DNA of 64,000 nt from Otis tarda (Eukaryota; Chordata; Aves; Otidiformes; Otididae), in assembly GCA_026413225.1 (NCBI GenBank), contig CM048575.1:4554001-4618000 (forward strand), given 5' to 3'. Shown in pieces: positions 33,259-46,198 of the stretch. Under the pieces are notes generated by a model. The model worked only from the letters and a program-made list of their open reading frames with translations. It was not told the origin of the DNA and ran no database searches. The number at the start of each line of letters is the position of its first letter. Position 1 is the stretch's first letter. The position numbers were made by a program, and so were the translations under genes.

Positions 33259-33344
33259 GAGAGAGAGGAAATCCTAATATTTTTCTTTAAAACTATTTAT
33301 GAGAGAGAGGGGAAATCCTAATATTTTTCTTTAAAACTATTTAC
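33259..33344. repeat. Tandem duplication in the GPR3 3'UTR
   Basis: Two copies of a 42-44 base unit lie head to tail; each begins with gagagagagg and contains aatcctaatatttttcttta. They differ by two extra G and one terminal base (ttat versus ttac). Each copy carries an AU-rich core. Confidence 0.9.
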
Positions 33345-33870
33345 GATGCTTTATTTTTGTAAGCGGGGGGTGATACTGGGAATGTTTGCTCCCCTCTTGC
33401 TTTTTTTTTTTTTTTTTTTTACAGCTTCATTATTCACCTCAGATAGTTAAAATATATTTTGTATGTTTGGGGAAGGGGGGAGGAAGACTGGCTTGCCAGA
33501 GGAGGAGGGACTCAAACCCACCCCCTCCTCTCCCTGCCGTCCATCCTTTTCTTTTTTGTTTTTAATTATAATTTAATATGATTTTAATGCCGCCCTCCCA
33601 GCGCCGGGGCTTGCTGCCCTCTAGCGCTGGCTGCCTTTGGGCAGAGGGTGCTGCCGGTGGCTCCGCACCCCCAAACCCAGCAGCTCTGGGGTCCCCTGGG
33701 TGCTGCCCTCCCACCCGTGGCACCCAGGGGTGCCCCCCCTCCCCACCAAAGCCTTTACGTTGCACTGGGACCGGATTTGCACTTTTTGGGGGGGGTGATA
33801 TGGGTGCAAAGAGGCCCCTTGGGACGGGGACCCTTCGGTGGGGTGCTGCAGAGTTGGGGGTTGGGAGGGA

Positions 33871-33876
33871 AATAAA
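33871..33876 (+). terminator. GPR3: GPR3 polyadenylation signal AATAAA
   Basis: A canonical hexamer at gggAATAAAaggaatttgtg is followed by TG-rich sequence. It is the first canonical signal after the GPR3 stop on the + strand. Confidence 0.75.
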
Positions 33877-33895
33877 AGGAATTTGTGATACGAGG

Positions 33896-36800
33896 TGTGG
33901 CTGTTTGGTGCTGAGAGGGGATGGGGGGGAGGAGCAGGTTGAGGTCCCCACGCCGCCGCCCCAAATCCAGGCCAGGGCCTTTTTCCCCCCGCTCCGTTTC
34001 CCTGCACCCGGTTAAGAAATGCCAAGCGACAGCGCTTCCCCCACCCATCACATCCTGTTAGCGGGAGCCGGCCCCCGGGGGAGCAGCGCCGGGGGCCTTG
34101 GCCATCACCATCTTCATCTTCATCCTCCCAGCGGTCCAGCGCCTGGCTTTGCGCCGTTACTGCCATCAGAGCGAGGTCACGGGCCTGCACCCCAGCCCCT
34201 CTCCTGGCAAGGGTGGCACGGGGTGGGGGGCTCTGCCCAGGACCCCCGCGCTGCGAGAGCCACGGCTCGAATCGGATCCGGGATGCCCAGCGCTGCTGCC
34301 CACGCCGTTTGCAGGGAAGGCAGAATTAACGACAGCAAAGCTAATTAGGGCAGCTTGGCCCCTCCGGTAGCGGAGCTTTGTGCCCTTGAGAGCCCCCCCA
34401 GTCTCCCTGCCCACCCCGGTCGGGGAGCAACGGGTTTCTCGCGGGCGTTTGCGCAGCGGCAGCCGTGCGGGGACGCGGCAGAGCCCAGGGGCCGACGAGC
34501 AGCCGGAGCCCGGGCGGGTGCTGCGGTGCAGGGTGGGCGCCGGCCCCTGGGGCTCGGCGTCACCTTGGGCTCGGGCACCCGGTGGCAGCCCAGAGGGTTG
34601 GTGCAAAGGAGATGAAAAAAAAAAAAAAAAAAAAGAAAGATTTCTTTCCGCTTGTTGACTGAGCTGAGCGCTGGGAAGGGGTTACGGCAGCCAAGCGGGG
34701 AGATGGGGAGCTGCAGACTGGGGCTGGGCTCGGCGCTGGGGACAGGGTTGGGGAATTTGGGGCTCCCCTTGCCCCCACAGCAGTTAAGCCAGGGGGAAAG
34801 GAGCAAAGCTCCGGGGTGGGAGGTGCCCATCGTGCCCCGCGGCCGAGCTGAGGACCCTCCATCCCTCAGCCAGTGGACAACTCCCGAGCCCACCTCCTCT
34901 GGCAGTGGGAAAATCCCGTCATTCCCAGCCCCGCTGTATTCGCGGGCCGTTTTTCTGGTTGCTCCCATGTCACCGTCGTACGGCAGCTGAAGCGGCTTTT
35001 CTCGCCCTCATCCTTCCCCTGCCCACCGCTTCGGAGGGAGCAGCCGCAGCCCCTTCGCGTCCCCAGGGTGGGCAGCGCGGCCGGCCCCTCCTGCTCCCCG
35101 GGGTCCCTGTCACCTCCCCTGGGGACAGGGTGATACGCTGGGGTTTGCTGCAGGCATCAAAAAAACCCCAAAAACAAAAAAAAAAAAGCCCCAAAACCCT
35201 GCATCCTTTGCCTCCTACCTGTGTCCGATGCCCTCCCGCCGGGATGGATGAGGACGACCGGGACGGGAGGCCCAGCTTTGGGGTTAAAATACGAGGCGAG
35301 AGGCTGTGAGCGGGATAAAGGCGCGGGGATGCCGTCACCCCAGCTGTGCACACATCTGGAAGGCCCAGCCCCAGCCAGCCTCTCGCCTCCGGCCCCTGCC
35401 CAGGGCGTGGGGCTCCGGGAAGGGTTCGCTCCCCTTTTCTCTGCCACGGGGCTCGGCTACGGCTCCGAGCGCCTGCCCACGGCCCCGTTGCCGGGCACAG
35501 GGACACCGGGCAAGAGCCAGGGCCGGTTCCTGCCGGGCGAGAGCCTCCTCTGGCCCTGCTGCCAAAAACGCGGGGGCTTTGCCAGCTTGGGGGATGGAGG
35601 GAGGTCAACGCTACCCCAAAAACCTCCTGAACCCCGCCTGAGCACCCCGGGGCAGAACCGAGAGCTGCCTGTCGCCCACACCGCATCCCAGGGCTCTGCT
35701 CCCAGCGATTTACTGGGATGGTTGGGATGGGTGCGTCCCAGCACGGAGCACGAGCCCTGGCGTCCCCACTGCACCATGGCGGGCGGGCTGGGAACGCTGG
35801 CCGTAGGGAAGGGCTGACCGGCTCCGGTTCTTGGCCTGGGTTACATTTGAATGAGAAACCTCAGCCCTGGCTTGGGGGATTTTGTTTCCTTGGAAGCGGG
35901 AGCAGGCAGGAAATGAAGAAAACGTGGCCTCGCTCGTAAGCGTTTTACCAAATGCCGAAGGCAGCGGGAGGCATTTCCCGGTGCGGCTCGCCCCGCGCAG
36001 CCTCGGCCGTGGCCGCCACCGCACCCCGGCCGAAAGCACCGCTCGGGGTGGGAGACCAAAAAACCAGCAGCGTGGAAAGGGGGTCGGTCTCCAGGGGCCA
36101 TCAGCCTCCCGTTTCATCCCCGCACCGATGTCGGATGGAGACGGTGGCTTCCCCCGCCAGCCAGGGTGCCGGGGACGCGGGGCCGGCCGCACCCTCTGCT
36201 CCCAGGGCGGCTCGGGACTGGGACCTCTCTCGAACTCTCCCTGGGGAGCGTAATTTGGCTGCGACCGCAGCCCCAGCGCCGTGCCGGCCGCCTTAAGCCC
36301 TCCGCACGCGGGCACGGGGCCTTTGCGGGAGCGGCCGAGCCCAGCGCAGAGCCACTGCCCTGCCAGACTGCAGGAACCGGAGCTCCAAATCCATAATTCC
36401 TCTGGCACCCCGCGGTTATTTGCGAGCTGCTGTGAGCAGATGGAAGAGTTACAGATAAAGCCATCCGCAGCACGGGAGCCGCTTGCCTTCCCCACACAAC
36501 CGCGTAGGCAACAGCAAAGGCAGGGAGGAGGGAGGGGGAAAAAAAAAAAAAAAAAAAAGAGAGAAGGGAAAAAAAAAGGCAGAAAGAGAGCGAGAAAGAA
36601 GGAGTCAGCCATTTCTAGAAGGGCTGAGCTGCCATCTCAGCACACCTACGCGCGAGCAGCGGGGACGCGGGGCTGGCAGCAGGCCCTTCCCGCGGTGCTC
36701 TCCCCGCGCCCGCGGACGCTGGGCGAAGGGCGGCGCGAGTCGGGGGTGACATTGGCACGGCGGAGCGCTTGCCACACACTGGGAGAGCAGGCTGTTAACG

Positions 36801-38470
36801 CTGATGGGAGCTGGCAGCGCCTGCGCTCGCTTCGGTCCCAGAGGGGGAATTAAGGGAGAGAAGCTGACGTCAGCGGTGGAAAGGACACGCAGCCCACTCG
36901 TCCAAGGCAGCCGGCAGCATCTTCTGGGTGTTGCTAGCACCACCTTGAAGGAGAAAATTAAATGGGTCTTTGGAGACGGGGGGCTCCTGCGACACCGGAG
37001 CCCGGCCAGCTGCGACGTGGTGCCGAGCGTCGTGGAAGAGGCAGACAGGCCAACGCATCAAAGGCAGAGCCCGGGCACAGCCGAGCGCCGGCACAGCCGA
37101 GCCCCGGGGACGCTCCGCCGGCTGCAGCGGTGCTGCTGTCACAAACCGCTCCTCACCGAAAGGGCTCAGGCGCAGAGACTCATCTCGCTGCTGGGGTTCT
37201 CCTGGGTCGGGGGCTCCTCGATGGGGAGATCACAGGGCACTGCGCTTCGCTCTCCCCATCTTTTCTGGGGGGGCTCAACCAGCATGACACTCCCTGACGC
37301 ACACCCCCCAACTCCCTTTCAAGGGCTGGTACCCCAAAAGCACAGGGCTGGGTGCTCGCACACACCCCAAAGAAAGCAGAGGCACCCACTGAGCTGTGGC
37401 CGCACCCATCCAGACAAGGGAGCCAGGGGCGCCGGCCGCTCCTCCCGGATTTGCGACGGAGCCAAGAGCCGGGCCGGGCAGCAGCAGGGAGCGTGGAAGC
37501 CCAAGAGATCCCTCCTTCCCCTGCCCTCTGCGCCCCAGCGCGACTAAAGGGCTCGCTTGTTCAGAAGCTGGCAAGGCCAATTAATCTAATGAGGTTTTGC
37601 AGCCAGGGACCATTGTCAGCCAAGAAAGGCACAGCGCTGCAGAGCGAGCGCACGGGTGTCTCCTAGAAGCCAAGGGAATTTGGCAGAAGCAAAGCTGGCG
37701 GTAAAAGCAGGGACGAGGAGCAGCAGGGACGGATCCTTTTGTTGCTCTTCACCGACCAGCGAGAAACACGCGCTCGCGCAAACAGGCTCACGTACCCAGC
37801 CCGGGCCAGGCACCCGAAAACAGGGCCAGGAGCCACGGCCGCTGCGGCCAGGCAGATTAACTGCAGAAGGGACCTTGAGCAGCTGAAATGGAGGCACAAA
37901 AAAAAAAAAAAAAAAAAAAAAAGGCAGCAGCAGCCCCCTCCCACCCCAGCTGCGACAGCTCCGCTCTTGCAAGATGGAGCGCGGGCTCATTTCGTATGGC
38001 AGGGAGCACGCAGGGAGGCTGGTAGCTCCTCCTGGATAGCGCTGCTTCCTTGGCGTTGGTACCCAGCGCAGGCAGCGCTAACTACCACCATTCATAATCC
38101 CCTACCCACCTTGGCACGGCCGCCTCTCCGTACTGGGAGAGGCTTCTGCGCGGATGGCGTCTGCACGAGCTTGGGACCTGCTGGCTCCCTTCGTCCCTCT
38201 GCCCAGGCGCCTCCGGACGGGACGCGGCCCGGGTGTCCTCCACGGAACACCCAATGCAGGCAGGCTCCCCAAATTACACCCCAGCACCCCGCCGTGAAAC
38301 GCGGTACGGGACACCCAAGGTGCACAGGCACCAGCCGCTCACCGTGCTCCTGCGCCGCAGAAGCCACCAGCAGCCCCCGTGCCCAGGACTGGGCACTTTC
38401 CAGGCGCGAAGGACCACGCTGCAGCGTCCCCACGCGTGCCCGGAGTAACACACGCAGGCAGGGATTGGAT
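33896..38470. other. GPR3-WASF2 intergenic region
   Basis: No coding exon or RNA gene is recognised on either strand. Contents are GC-moderate sequence with A-runs at 34615-34634, 36539-36558 and 37898-37922, a purine-rich stretch at 36530-36605, and a CRE-like TGACGTCAG near 36866. The two flanking genes converge across it. Confidence 0.5.
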
Positions 38471-41400
38471 AGAAAGATTTTATCAAGTTTACAGTTTTAA
38501 AAAAGGATCAAAAAAATTATCTTTTTTTTTTTTTTTACATATACATTACAAAAAATTTTGCAATTGGGATCTTCATCCAGGGGTTACCGAGCAGTTATTT
38601 TAAAAAAAAAAAAAAAAAAAAAAAAGCAGCAGGAAAGCCTGGCTTACACAGCAACCGAGAGGAAAAAGCACAGAGACGTGACACGGGCAAACAGAAGGCA
38701 GCGAGTCCGTGCCGGGACACACGGGTACGGATCGGGCTCTGCTCCCCCAACGCAGCAGCTTGACGCCCGCTGCATCCAGCGACACGAGGCGGCAGAGTCT
38801 GGCCGTCAGCGTTTATTTCGCAGGGGTAAGAAAACCAAACAAGCCTACAGTATTTTGCTCACGAGGTTGGTTTGGGTTTTTTTTTTCCTGTTTTCTAAGC
38901 AGAGTTTCACTGCTGAAACTCCTTTGGTCTGAAGCGAGTAACCCCCTGCACCCTGAGAGCATCCGTCAAACATCGCCCTTCAGCCCCCCCGGCCTGGCTG
39001 GGTGCTTCCAGGGCGCTTCCCACCTCTCCTCCCGCCGTATCTTCTGCTCAGCGATAAACCCCTAAGATCCAAGTGGAATAATTACTCTTATAAATATATT
39101 TATATCATGTAGGAAAATAAGGCACTTCAGGAGGGTTACAGCTCGTCTAATTCCGCGACGTTCTAATCAAGAAGAAAAATGGGTTAGTTTCTGAAATGAA
39201 TTAAAATGAATGTTAACACAGGAATAAAAACATCGGATCCACTTCCCACTTCAAGGCTTTGTTTAAAAAGGAAGAGAAGAAAGCACCTCCTGAAATCCAA
39301 CAGCAATGAAACCTGATCGGGCCAGCTGCATCTGCCCCACGCCAGGCCCTGCCAGAGCCCGTCAAGGGCAGGTACTTTCACAAAGAGGCACGTTAAATAA
39401 GTTCACGGACTGAGGGGAAAAAAAAAAAACCACAAAAAAAAAACACAAACAAAAAAAATCCTTTCCCTGAAACGACACTCCGCACAGTTTCTCAGCCATC
39501 TGGGACCTTCAGGAGCCCCTTCCCTCGATCCGGTCTGGTGCTCTGGGTCTGATAAGGAGAGGAGAAAGCAGTGAAGGTCACCGACTGCGGATGAGGCTGG
39601 AGGCTGAGCCCGGGGAGCCGGGACAAGGCTTTCCCTGCGAGCGCGGGAAGGGGGGCGGCGGGGGAAAAGGCTGCCAGGAGCAGCAGCCAAGCACTGCAGG
39701 CGAGGACACTGGGAGAATGTTTAACCAGGAGCGCGGCGTCGGGAAGGGAAAGGCAGCGGCGGCCTGCCCAAACTCGCCGCGCGCGGGGAGGGAGCGAGCA
39801 CGTTCCCGAGCGAACGGCTCCCAGGACGGGCGAAATGGCTGCTCCGGCTCTGCGTCTCCGTACGGACGCAGATCGGGCTGAAATGGAAAGATGGGGAGGA
39901 CCCCAAGCTGCCAGCTCTCGCTTTCGGCTTTGTGAAATGCTTGAGGCTCGCCCGCCGCGGCGTTCTACCCAGCCTCACGCGGAAAACGGGGAGGAAGGAG
40001 TCGGTTAACACGAAATGACAAAGATGGCAGGGGAGCCCAGCACAGGCCCTCGGTCTACGTGGGGCAGGAGCCCCGCAGCTCCAGCGCAGCTGCTCTGTCT
40101 TGCAAAGGTTGTTTTTGGCACCTCTCCCCTTCCCCTACTGGTTTCAGAAATATGAAGCTTACTTGGTGGCCCAGCGCTCTGCGATTTTGCAACGCTTACT
40201 CAAAGCCGGCCACTTTACACCCGTTGTTTCTCAGGGATCCCCACGCTACGCTCACACCGCTTCTTTTTGCAATCAAAGTAGATTTAAAAAAAAAAAAAAA
40301 AAAAAAAAAATAATAAAACAACTAACCCTCCCCTACCTGTCCACAACCCTCCTGGTTAGGATCCAGCAGTTTGGATTCTCACCTCGGGATACGAGTTTGA
40401 AAGCAGAGGGTGGATACAGCAGGCTTGCACGGACAAAGCGGCGTCCCTCCCGCTGCCAGGAAGGCCTCGCAAGCAGGCAAGGCAGTCGGAGGAGCCGACT
40501 CCACCCGCAGCCATGCCGGCTCGCCCACACGGCACCCTTGTGCAACAGGCAGCGCGTGGGGCAACCGTTGTCCCCGACGCCCCGAGGCACGGCCCCGCCT
40601 GACAGACCATCCATCTGGGTCACGGAGAATATGGCACTTTGCTGTATTTCATGCGACAGGAATACTCGCTCCCCTTTCCCAGCAGGGACCAAGTCTAGTT
40701 AAGGCAATTTAAAATTAACCCAGGTTTGGCATTTGCGAGCTCCTCGCTTCCCTGTGTGATAATGCTGTCAGCCCGGGTTAGCTCAAAGGTCCGTTTTCCC
40801 CGGGAACCTGTCTCCGAGAGAAGCCAGAGGAGGATGCTTACAGAAAGAGCAGAAAAACAAGAGGCGGCGAATCTCCTCTAACCCCCCTTACCCAGCTCGC
40901 AGCGATAATCAGTTCGCATTTCCAAGTCCCTCCGCCGCACGATGGCTCGCTGGCACTTGAGGGGTTTGTTCCCTCTTCCAGAACCTGGAACTAGCACTGC
41001 TCAGATGTTCCCAGCCCATCGGGATGCCTCACCGCCTACGCCCTTTGCGTCCTGCCTAGCAGCTGATTTGCAGACAAAAAGCTGGTGGTGTAGCGGTCCA
41101 GTAAATCTCCCCTGATTGCGCTCAGGGTCGCGCTGGATCTCAGCCTGACCCGCATCCCAGAAAAGCCCATCCTCCAGGCCCTTATCTGCTCTGTCAGAGA
41201 TTAAAAATGCGCAAGCACACACAAGAAATCAGTAAGAACCCAATGGCGCAAACTGAAGCCCATCAATCAAACCCCAAGAAGGATTTTCAGCAACCTGGCA
41301 GCCTCGGGCTGGGCCTGGCGTTCCAGGTATCAGCAACATCATTAAACGAGGCAAGCCAGAGAAGAGAGAACAGGCACAGGCTGGCAAAATACTTTACAAC

Positions 41401-42935
41401 AGGAAAGGCAAAGAGGTTGGAGAGTTGGTCTTAATGGGAGGTGCATCCGGTCCCATCCCACAACAGCTGGACCCACAGTCTCCAAAAGGCTTTGGAATCG
41501 CTTTCTTGCACGACCCTGACGGACAGTCACGTCCAAATTAAAATACCAAGAGCAGATCTGTAGCATCGGGGGTATTTGCTTCTAGATTTCCAAGATATGC
41601 TTACATTCTAGGTAAGGTAACATAAAACAGCAATAAAAGCTAGGTCAGCTAGTTCAAGTTGGCCATTTTCTCCCCCTGCCAGTACTCCATCTGCAGTGAG
41701 CAGCCTGGGGATTGATAGGGTTAGTGAGGAGAAGAAACGTTTTCTTAAAATTAACTAATGAATTATAAGAACAAAATTACGGGAAACACTGTAGATTAGG
41801 TCTGATGTAACCGATGGGCAACTCTGTTCACATACCAGATGTTTTCAGGCACACAAACACCACTCCTTAGGTGGAAGGGAGGAGGAAGCAAAGGTAATAC
41901 CAGCATCTGCTGCTGCTCAAGTCCCCGCGTAAGTACGGTCACCCCGCTAGAAAAAGCACCCCTTCAAACTGACTGCAGCGCTGCCCTGAAGATCAAAGTG
42001 CCTGGTGTTCAAAGAACCCCTCCCCACACCATCTCCCTGCTCTAGGCACTTTTTTTTTCCCCCCTTTCTTTTTTAAACACACTCTCAGCATGAATTGGAG
42101 AAACCAGCAAAGCGGAGTTTCGCCACCGCTCAGCGCTGACCACACAGATGCGTCTCAGTGGGGCAGCACGGCTCTCCCAGAAGCAGGAGGCCAAGCAACC
42201 GTTCTGTCTCAGCTTTGCAACCCTTTGTGCAAGTCTCCTTTGGCAGACTCGATGAAGCAGTCCAGGAGATTTGAGGAGTCCCTCCTCGCATTGCACCCAA
42301 CGCACTCCACAGCCCTAGGGCCGGGAAGCGCACCCCACGCAGGGCAGTCTGGGAATAATACTCAGGGGTCTGTGGGGAAAGAATTGTGCACTATCGCCAA
42401 AACCTGATGATTTGACAGTGGGATGCAGCAGAGAACAGACACTTAAAGCCCATTTTCTTGCAGCACTACCAGTATTCACTGGAAAGTAAGAGCCATCAGA
42501 TCAGCTGTCTGCTGTTGCAATGAGAAAACTAGCTGAAAATGTCCTTCATCTGAAAGGCCACGCGGCTGCAACAGGATCATCCATCTTTACTTTAAAAATC
42601 CCTCGGGATGGAGGGTTTAGGCGTGCTCTGCCTGGTGGCATCGAGAATCTGGAGGTTTAGCTCTCTTTTAAATAAGCAACCGTTACACTCCCTCCAGCTA
42701 AATCCCAACACCGCATCCTCAGAGTCTGTGAGCAGACCTTTTGGAAAGGCAGAGCACAAAGTCCTGCCAAAGCCGGAGGGGGAGGGAGAGGGGAGATATG
42801 CTGCTGGTTGTCTGAAAACCCTTGGCACATCTTTGGTTACAGGACGAAAAAGGCAGTGGTGGAAGGTTTGGCCACCTGATTCTTTAAGATGATGTTAACC
42901 CAGGAGAGAAGGGGAAGAAGGGGACGGGACCGTGG
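38471..42935 (-). other. WASF2: WASF2 3'UTR
   Basis: Read on the minus strand from the stop codon, candidate polyadenylation signals are AATAAA at 38817-38812 (3'UTR about 4.1 kb) and the variant GATAAA at 38483-38478 (about 4.45 kb). A long 3'UTR is also typical of mammalian WASF2. The region contains A-runs at 38602-38625 and 40286-40310 on the + strand (T in the transcript). No coding content was found. Confidence 0.6.
38812..38817 (-). terminator. WASF2: WASF2 polyadenylation signal candidate AATAAA
   Basis: TTTATT on the + strand (gcgTTTATTtcg) is the only canonical AATAAA on the minus strand that I found between the WASF2 stop and 38.4 kb. A GATAAA variant lies 330 bases further on. 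Confidence 0.5.
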
Positions 42936-45900
42936 TTAATCCGACCATTCATCCTCATCGAACTCCGAAGAGTCGTCCTCAGAGTCGCTGTACTCCACAG
43001 CGATGCGGCGTGACAGGATTGTTGCCACATCATTGCCCACAACGTCCCGCTTCTCCTGTTCCCGCTGCTCCTCCACCTTGCGGAGCTGGAAGCCTGTTGG
43101 GAAGAAGGCAACAGAGGGGATCAAGCAAAGGCTTTGGTCACACTGAAATCTCCAAAGCAGCCATCCCTTTGACACAATCCTCTGAGCAAGGCAGCCTGTC
43201 CTCTGCCAGCGAGTATCGGACACGCTGTGGGATAACACTGATGGTGAAAGACAGCCAAGGCAGGCTGGGTGGACAGGAGGAACTGGAAGCGAATCGTTTT
43301 CCGTGCTCCTCCGAGGTGTCAAAGCCACTGCCGTTCAATCCACTCGCAGGCTTGGACCCCACCACCTCCAGCACTGCTGACTCCAAAGGCGCAGGGAGAG
43401 GCACAAAACCTTGTGAGGGTGTCATCAGGGTGGGCAGACAAGGAGGGACCACAAGGGACAGCGAGGCAGTCACACCGCTGCTCATGAGATGGCTCCCAAC
43501 CGCTCACACTTGGATACTGCGGGGTTTTTCCAGAGGCGAAGGAGAAAGTTGGTACTGAAACAAAACCTTACCTTGACGAATAGCTGAAAGCAGATCACTC
43601 CTGGCATCGCTAACCGCAGGCAAGGATGACTTGGGCTTGGAGGCGGAGGTGTCTGAGGGTGGAGGAGGGGGTGGGGGACCATCCAGGCCACTGGAAGACA
43701 GCGGCGGTGGGCCAGGAGGAGGTGGCGGCGGAGGGGGAGGCGGTGCACTCCCACTGCCCGGCTGCGGCAGCGGAGGTGGGAGCACACTGGCATATTCGAC
43801 TGCTGGAGGAGGTGGCGGTGGTGGCGGGGCAGCAAACTCGGGGTGAGGAGGGAAAGAAGGGGGTGAAGGTGGTGGTGGGGTTCCCGGGGACGGGAAGCCC
43901 ATGGGAGGTGGTGGAGGGGGAGTGTTTCCCACCAGCGGCGGTGGCGGAGGTGGCGCCGGAGGGGGAGCAAAGCCCGGCCTGGCTGCCGAGGGCGATCCGA
44001 TGGGAGGAGCTGGTGGCGGGTGACTCGGGCTAACCAGGCTGGATCGCTTGGTCCCTCCAGAACCAGAACCTCTTTGGTTGTCTACAGGATAGCTGTTGCA
44101 ACAGAAGGAAAGAGCAATAAGGCTATGAGCTGTGAGGCCAGAGCAGACTGTACAGTCCCAGTGTTAATGCAAATCATGTGTGTTTGTTGCAGTCCAGACA
44201 GAAATCTAACTTCCAGCTTTAACTGGTGTTTCCATGAGACCTCACTCCTCGGTTTTAGTTCCCTCGCAGCATTTCTTTTGGCCTGCGCCATCAGAACAAA
44301 GGAAAGCTTCTGGGGACTGGCAGAAACGCTATCGCCCGTCCCATCTTCCAGGCTGACAAGAACATGAGCCATCTCACCTCGCTGCCAGAGGCCAGGCGTC
44401 ACGTCTGAGCTCAGAGCAGCCTCCTGGCTTAAGAGCTCCTGCAGCAACGCAAGCCGCTATCCCTCCACCCTGAGGTCAGACTCATGACACGCCAAGCAAG
44501 GATGTCTACCGTGATAAATCGCACAAGGACTGGTGGGTGTGCCAGGAAAGCATATGCTCTCAACACCTGCTAGGAACAGATCTCTTCACCGGATTCCACA
44601 GCTCGGAGCCGGAGTGCAGCGGCCATGTCTCATAGCTCGCCGTGGGGAGTGAAGAGGAAGACATGGAAACACAACGTGCTCTTAAGGAAAACACCGATTC
44701 ATGAGTGCCTGAATCTCCCATTTATGTAAGCCCGTAAGATACTGTAATATCCTAGGTACAGGTAAAGGAAGCCCTAAACTGACATCTCCTTCCACAGTAA
44801 AACAGAAAGATAAGGTACGTTTGCCACAAAAACGTCACGGTTTGTAACAGTGCACAGTGCTGATCCAAGACACACTACTGAAGATCAAACCTAGCTCCCA
44901 GGGTTCTTTAAAAAACACCCACCAAAACAAAATCAGAGCGGGGAGATCTCTGTGGCTAGGCAGAGATCTAAGCAACTGCAGAAGGCAGCATAAGCTTCAT
45001 CTGAAAGCTCGTTTCTGCTCCGCCCTAGAGGAACACATTGCAGAGTGGAGTACTTGGTCTCTGACACATCAGAAGAGCCTTTTCCGCAGCACCGCCGCCT
45101 TTGGATAAGATGGAGACAAGCTAATGCGGTCCTGTCTATCAGACATATTTCCTCCTGTTACTCTTGACTTTGTTCCACTGCCTTAAAAAAAAAAAAAAGC
45201 TACTCTCTTGTTTCAACCTTTGTGTCTTGAGCCACTGCTGGACCATAATTCTTATCTCTAGAGGTGCCTGGAATTCACCACTTCATCGAAACAAAGCAGC
45301 TGCCCTGAACTGGCACTGAAATCTCTGGGAAGAAGGCAGCTGGTGTGCTCGAGTTCCTTAAATTTAACTACATCTGCATCTTCAGCGCCCGCACTGTGCA
45401 TTTGTCAAAGAACACAGAGCAAGTGGCAACAAAAAAAGAGGCAAAAGAACTCGTTCTTTGCAAAGCTCTATCAGGTATGTAAGTCTACATGTTCTGGAAC
45501 AACTGCCCTGGAAAACCCATGCAACAGAGCCAGACCATTAATTAGGAGCACCTCACTCTTCTAGAAAGTGAAATAAGTCTGCTCTAGTTGTCGTCCAAGC
45601 CCGTTCTCCCCTTCCATACGGGAACAACGATGGTGTTGGGATTTATGGAGAGCTGTGCTGCCTGTGCCTCTGCCCTGCCTGCAGTTGCACTTCCCCTCCA
45701 GACAGGAGCATTCTGGTTCCCATACAACACCCGTTAGGAAGTTATGCTGAACTATCTCAGCCTGTCTCATGTCATCCTTTTACACCACCTACTACTGCTC
45801 GGTGACAGAAGGGATCCCGTAGGCTTACCTAAATTCCACCGGGGGCGGAGGCAGGCTGTCATCTGGGAACGAAGGAGGTGGTGGCACAATAGAGTCAGTC

Positions 45901-46160
45901 TGCGGCGGCGGCGGGTAGCAGTTCACATCCATGCTTTCGTTTGAACCGATGCTGCCGTTCTGATACACCACGTTAGAGGGGTACCTGAGCGAAAGCAAGA
46001 CAAGTATTTTATTTCAAGAGTTCAAGGCAACGTCTAAAGCTCATTTCAACCCTCACTCACAAGAGCTTTGCCTTCTGGAAGGGTTACAACAAACATCCGA
46101 GCAGCAGTTCAACCACCAGACAGCAGTGATATTAACCAAACGGATGGGTCAACTTGCAAG

Positions 46161-46198
<38 letters not shown>

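Larger units (their letters stand above)
32983..33895 (+). other. GPR3: GPR3 3'UTR
   Basis: It contains T-runs of 22 (33055-33076) and 20 (33401-33420), AU-rich stretches, and a 42-44 base tandem duplication at about 33259-33344. It ends at AATAAA 33871-33876 followed by ttgtg and tgtggctgtttggtg, a good GT-rich downstream element. Confidence 0.75.

Noticed and set aside
43626-44033. Gly-rich + strand frame opposite the WASF2 proline-rich exon.
   Set aside because: It is the complement of polyproline codons; the minus strand encodes the conserved WAVE2 proline-rich region.
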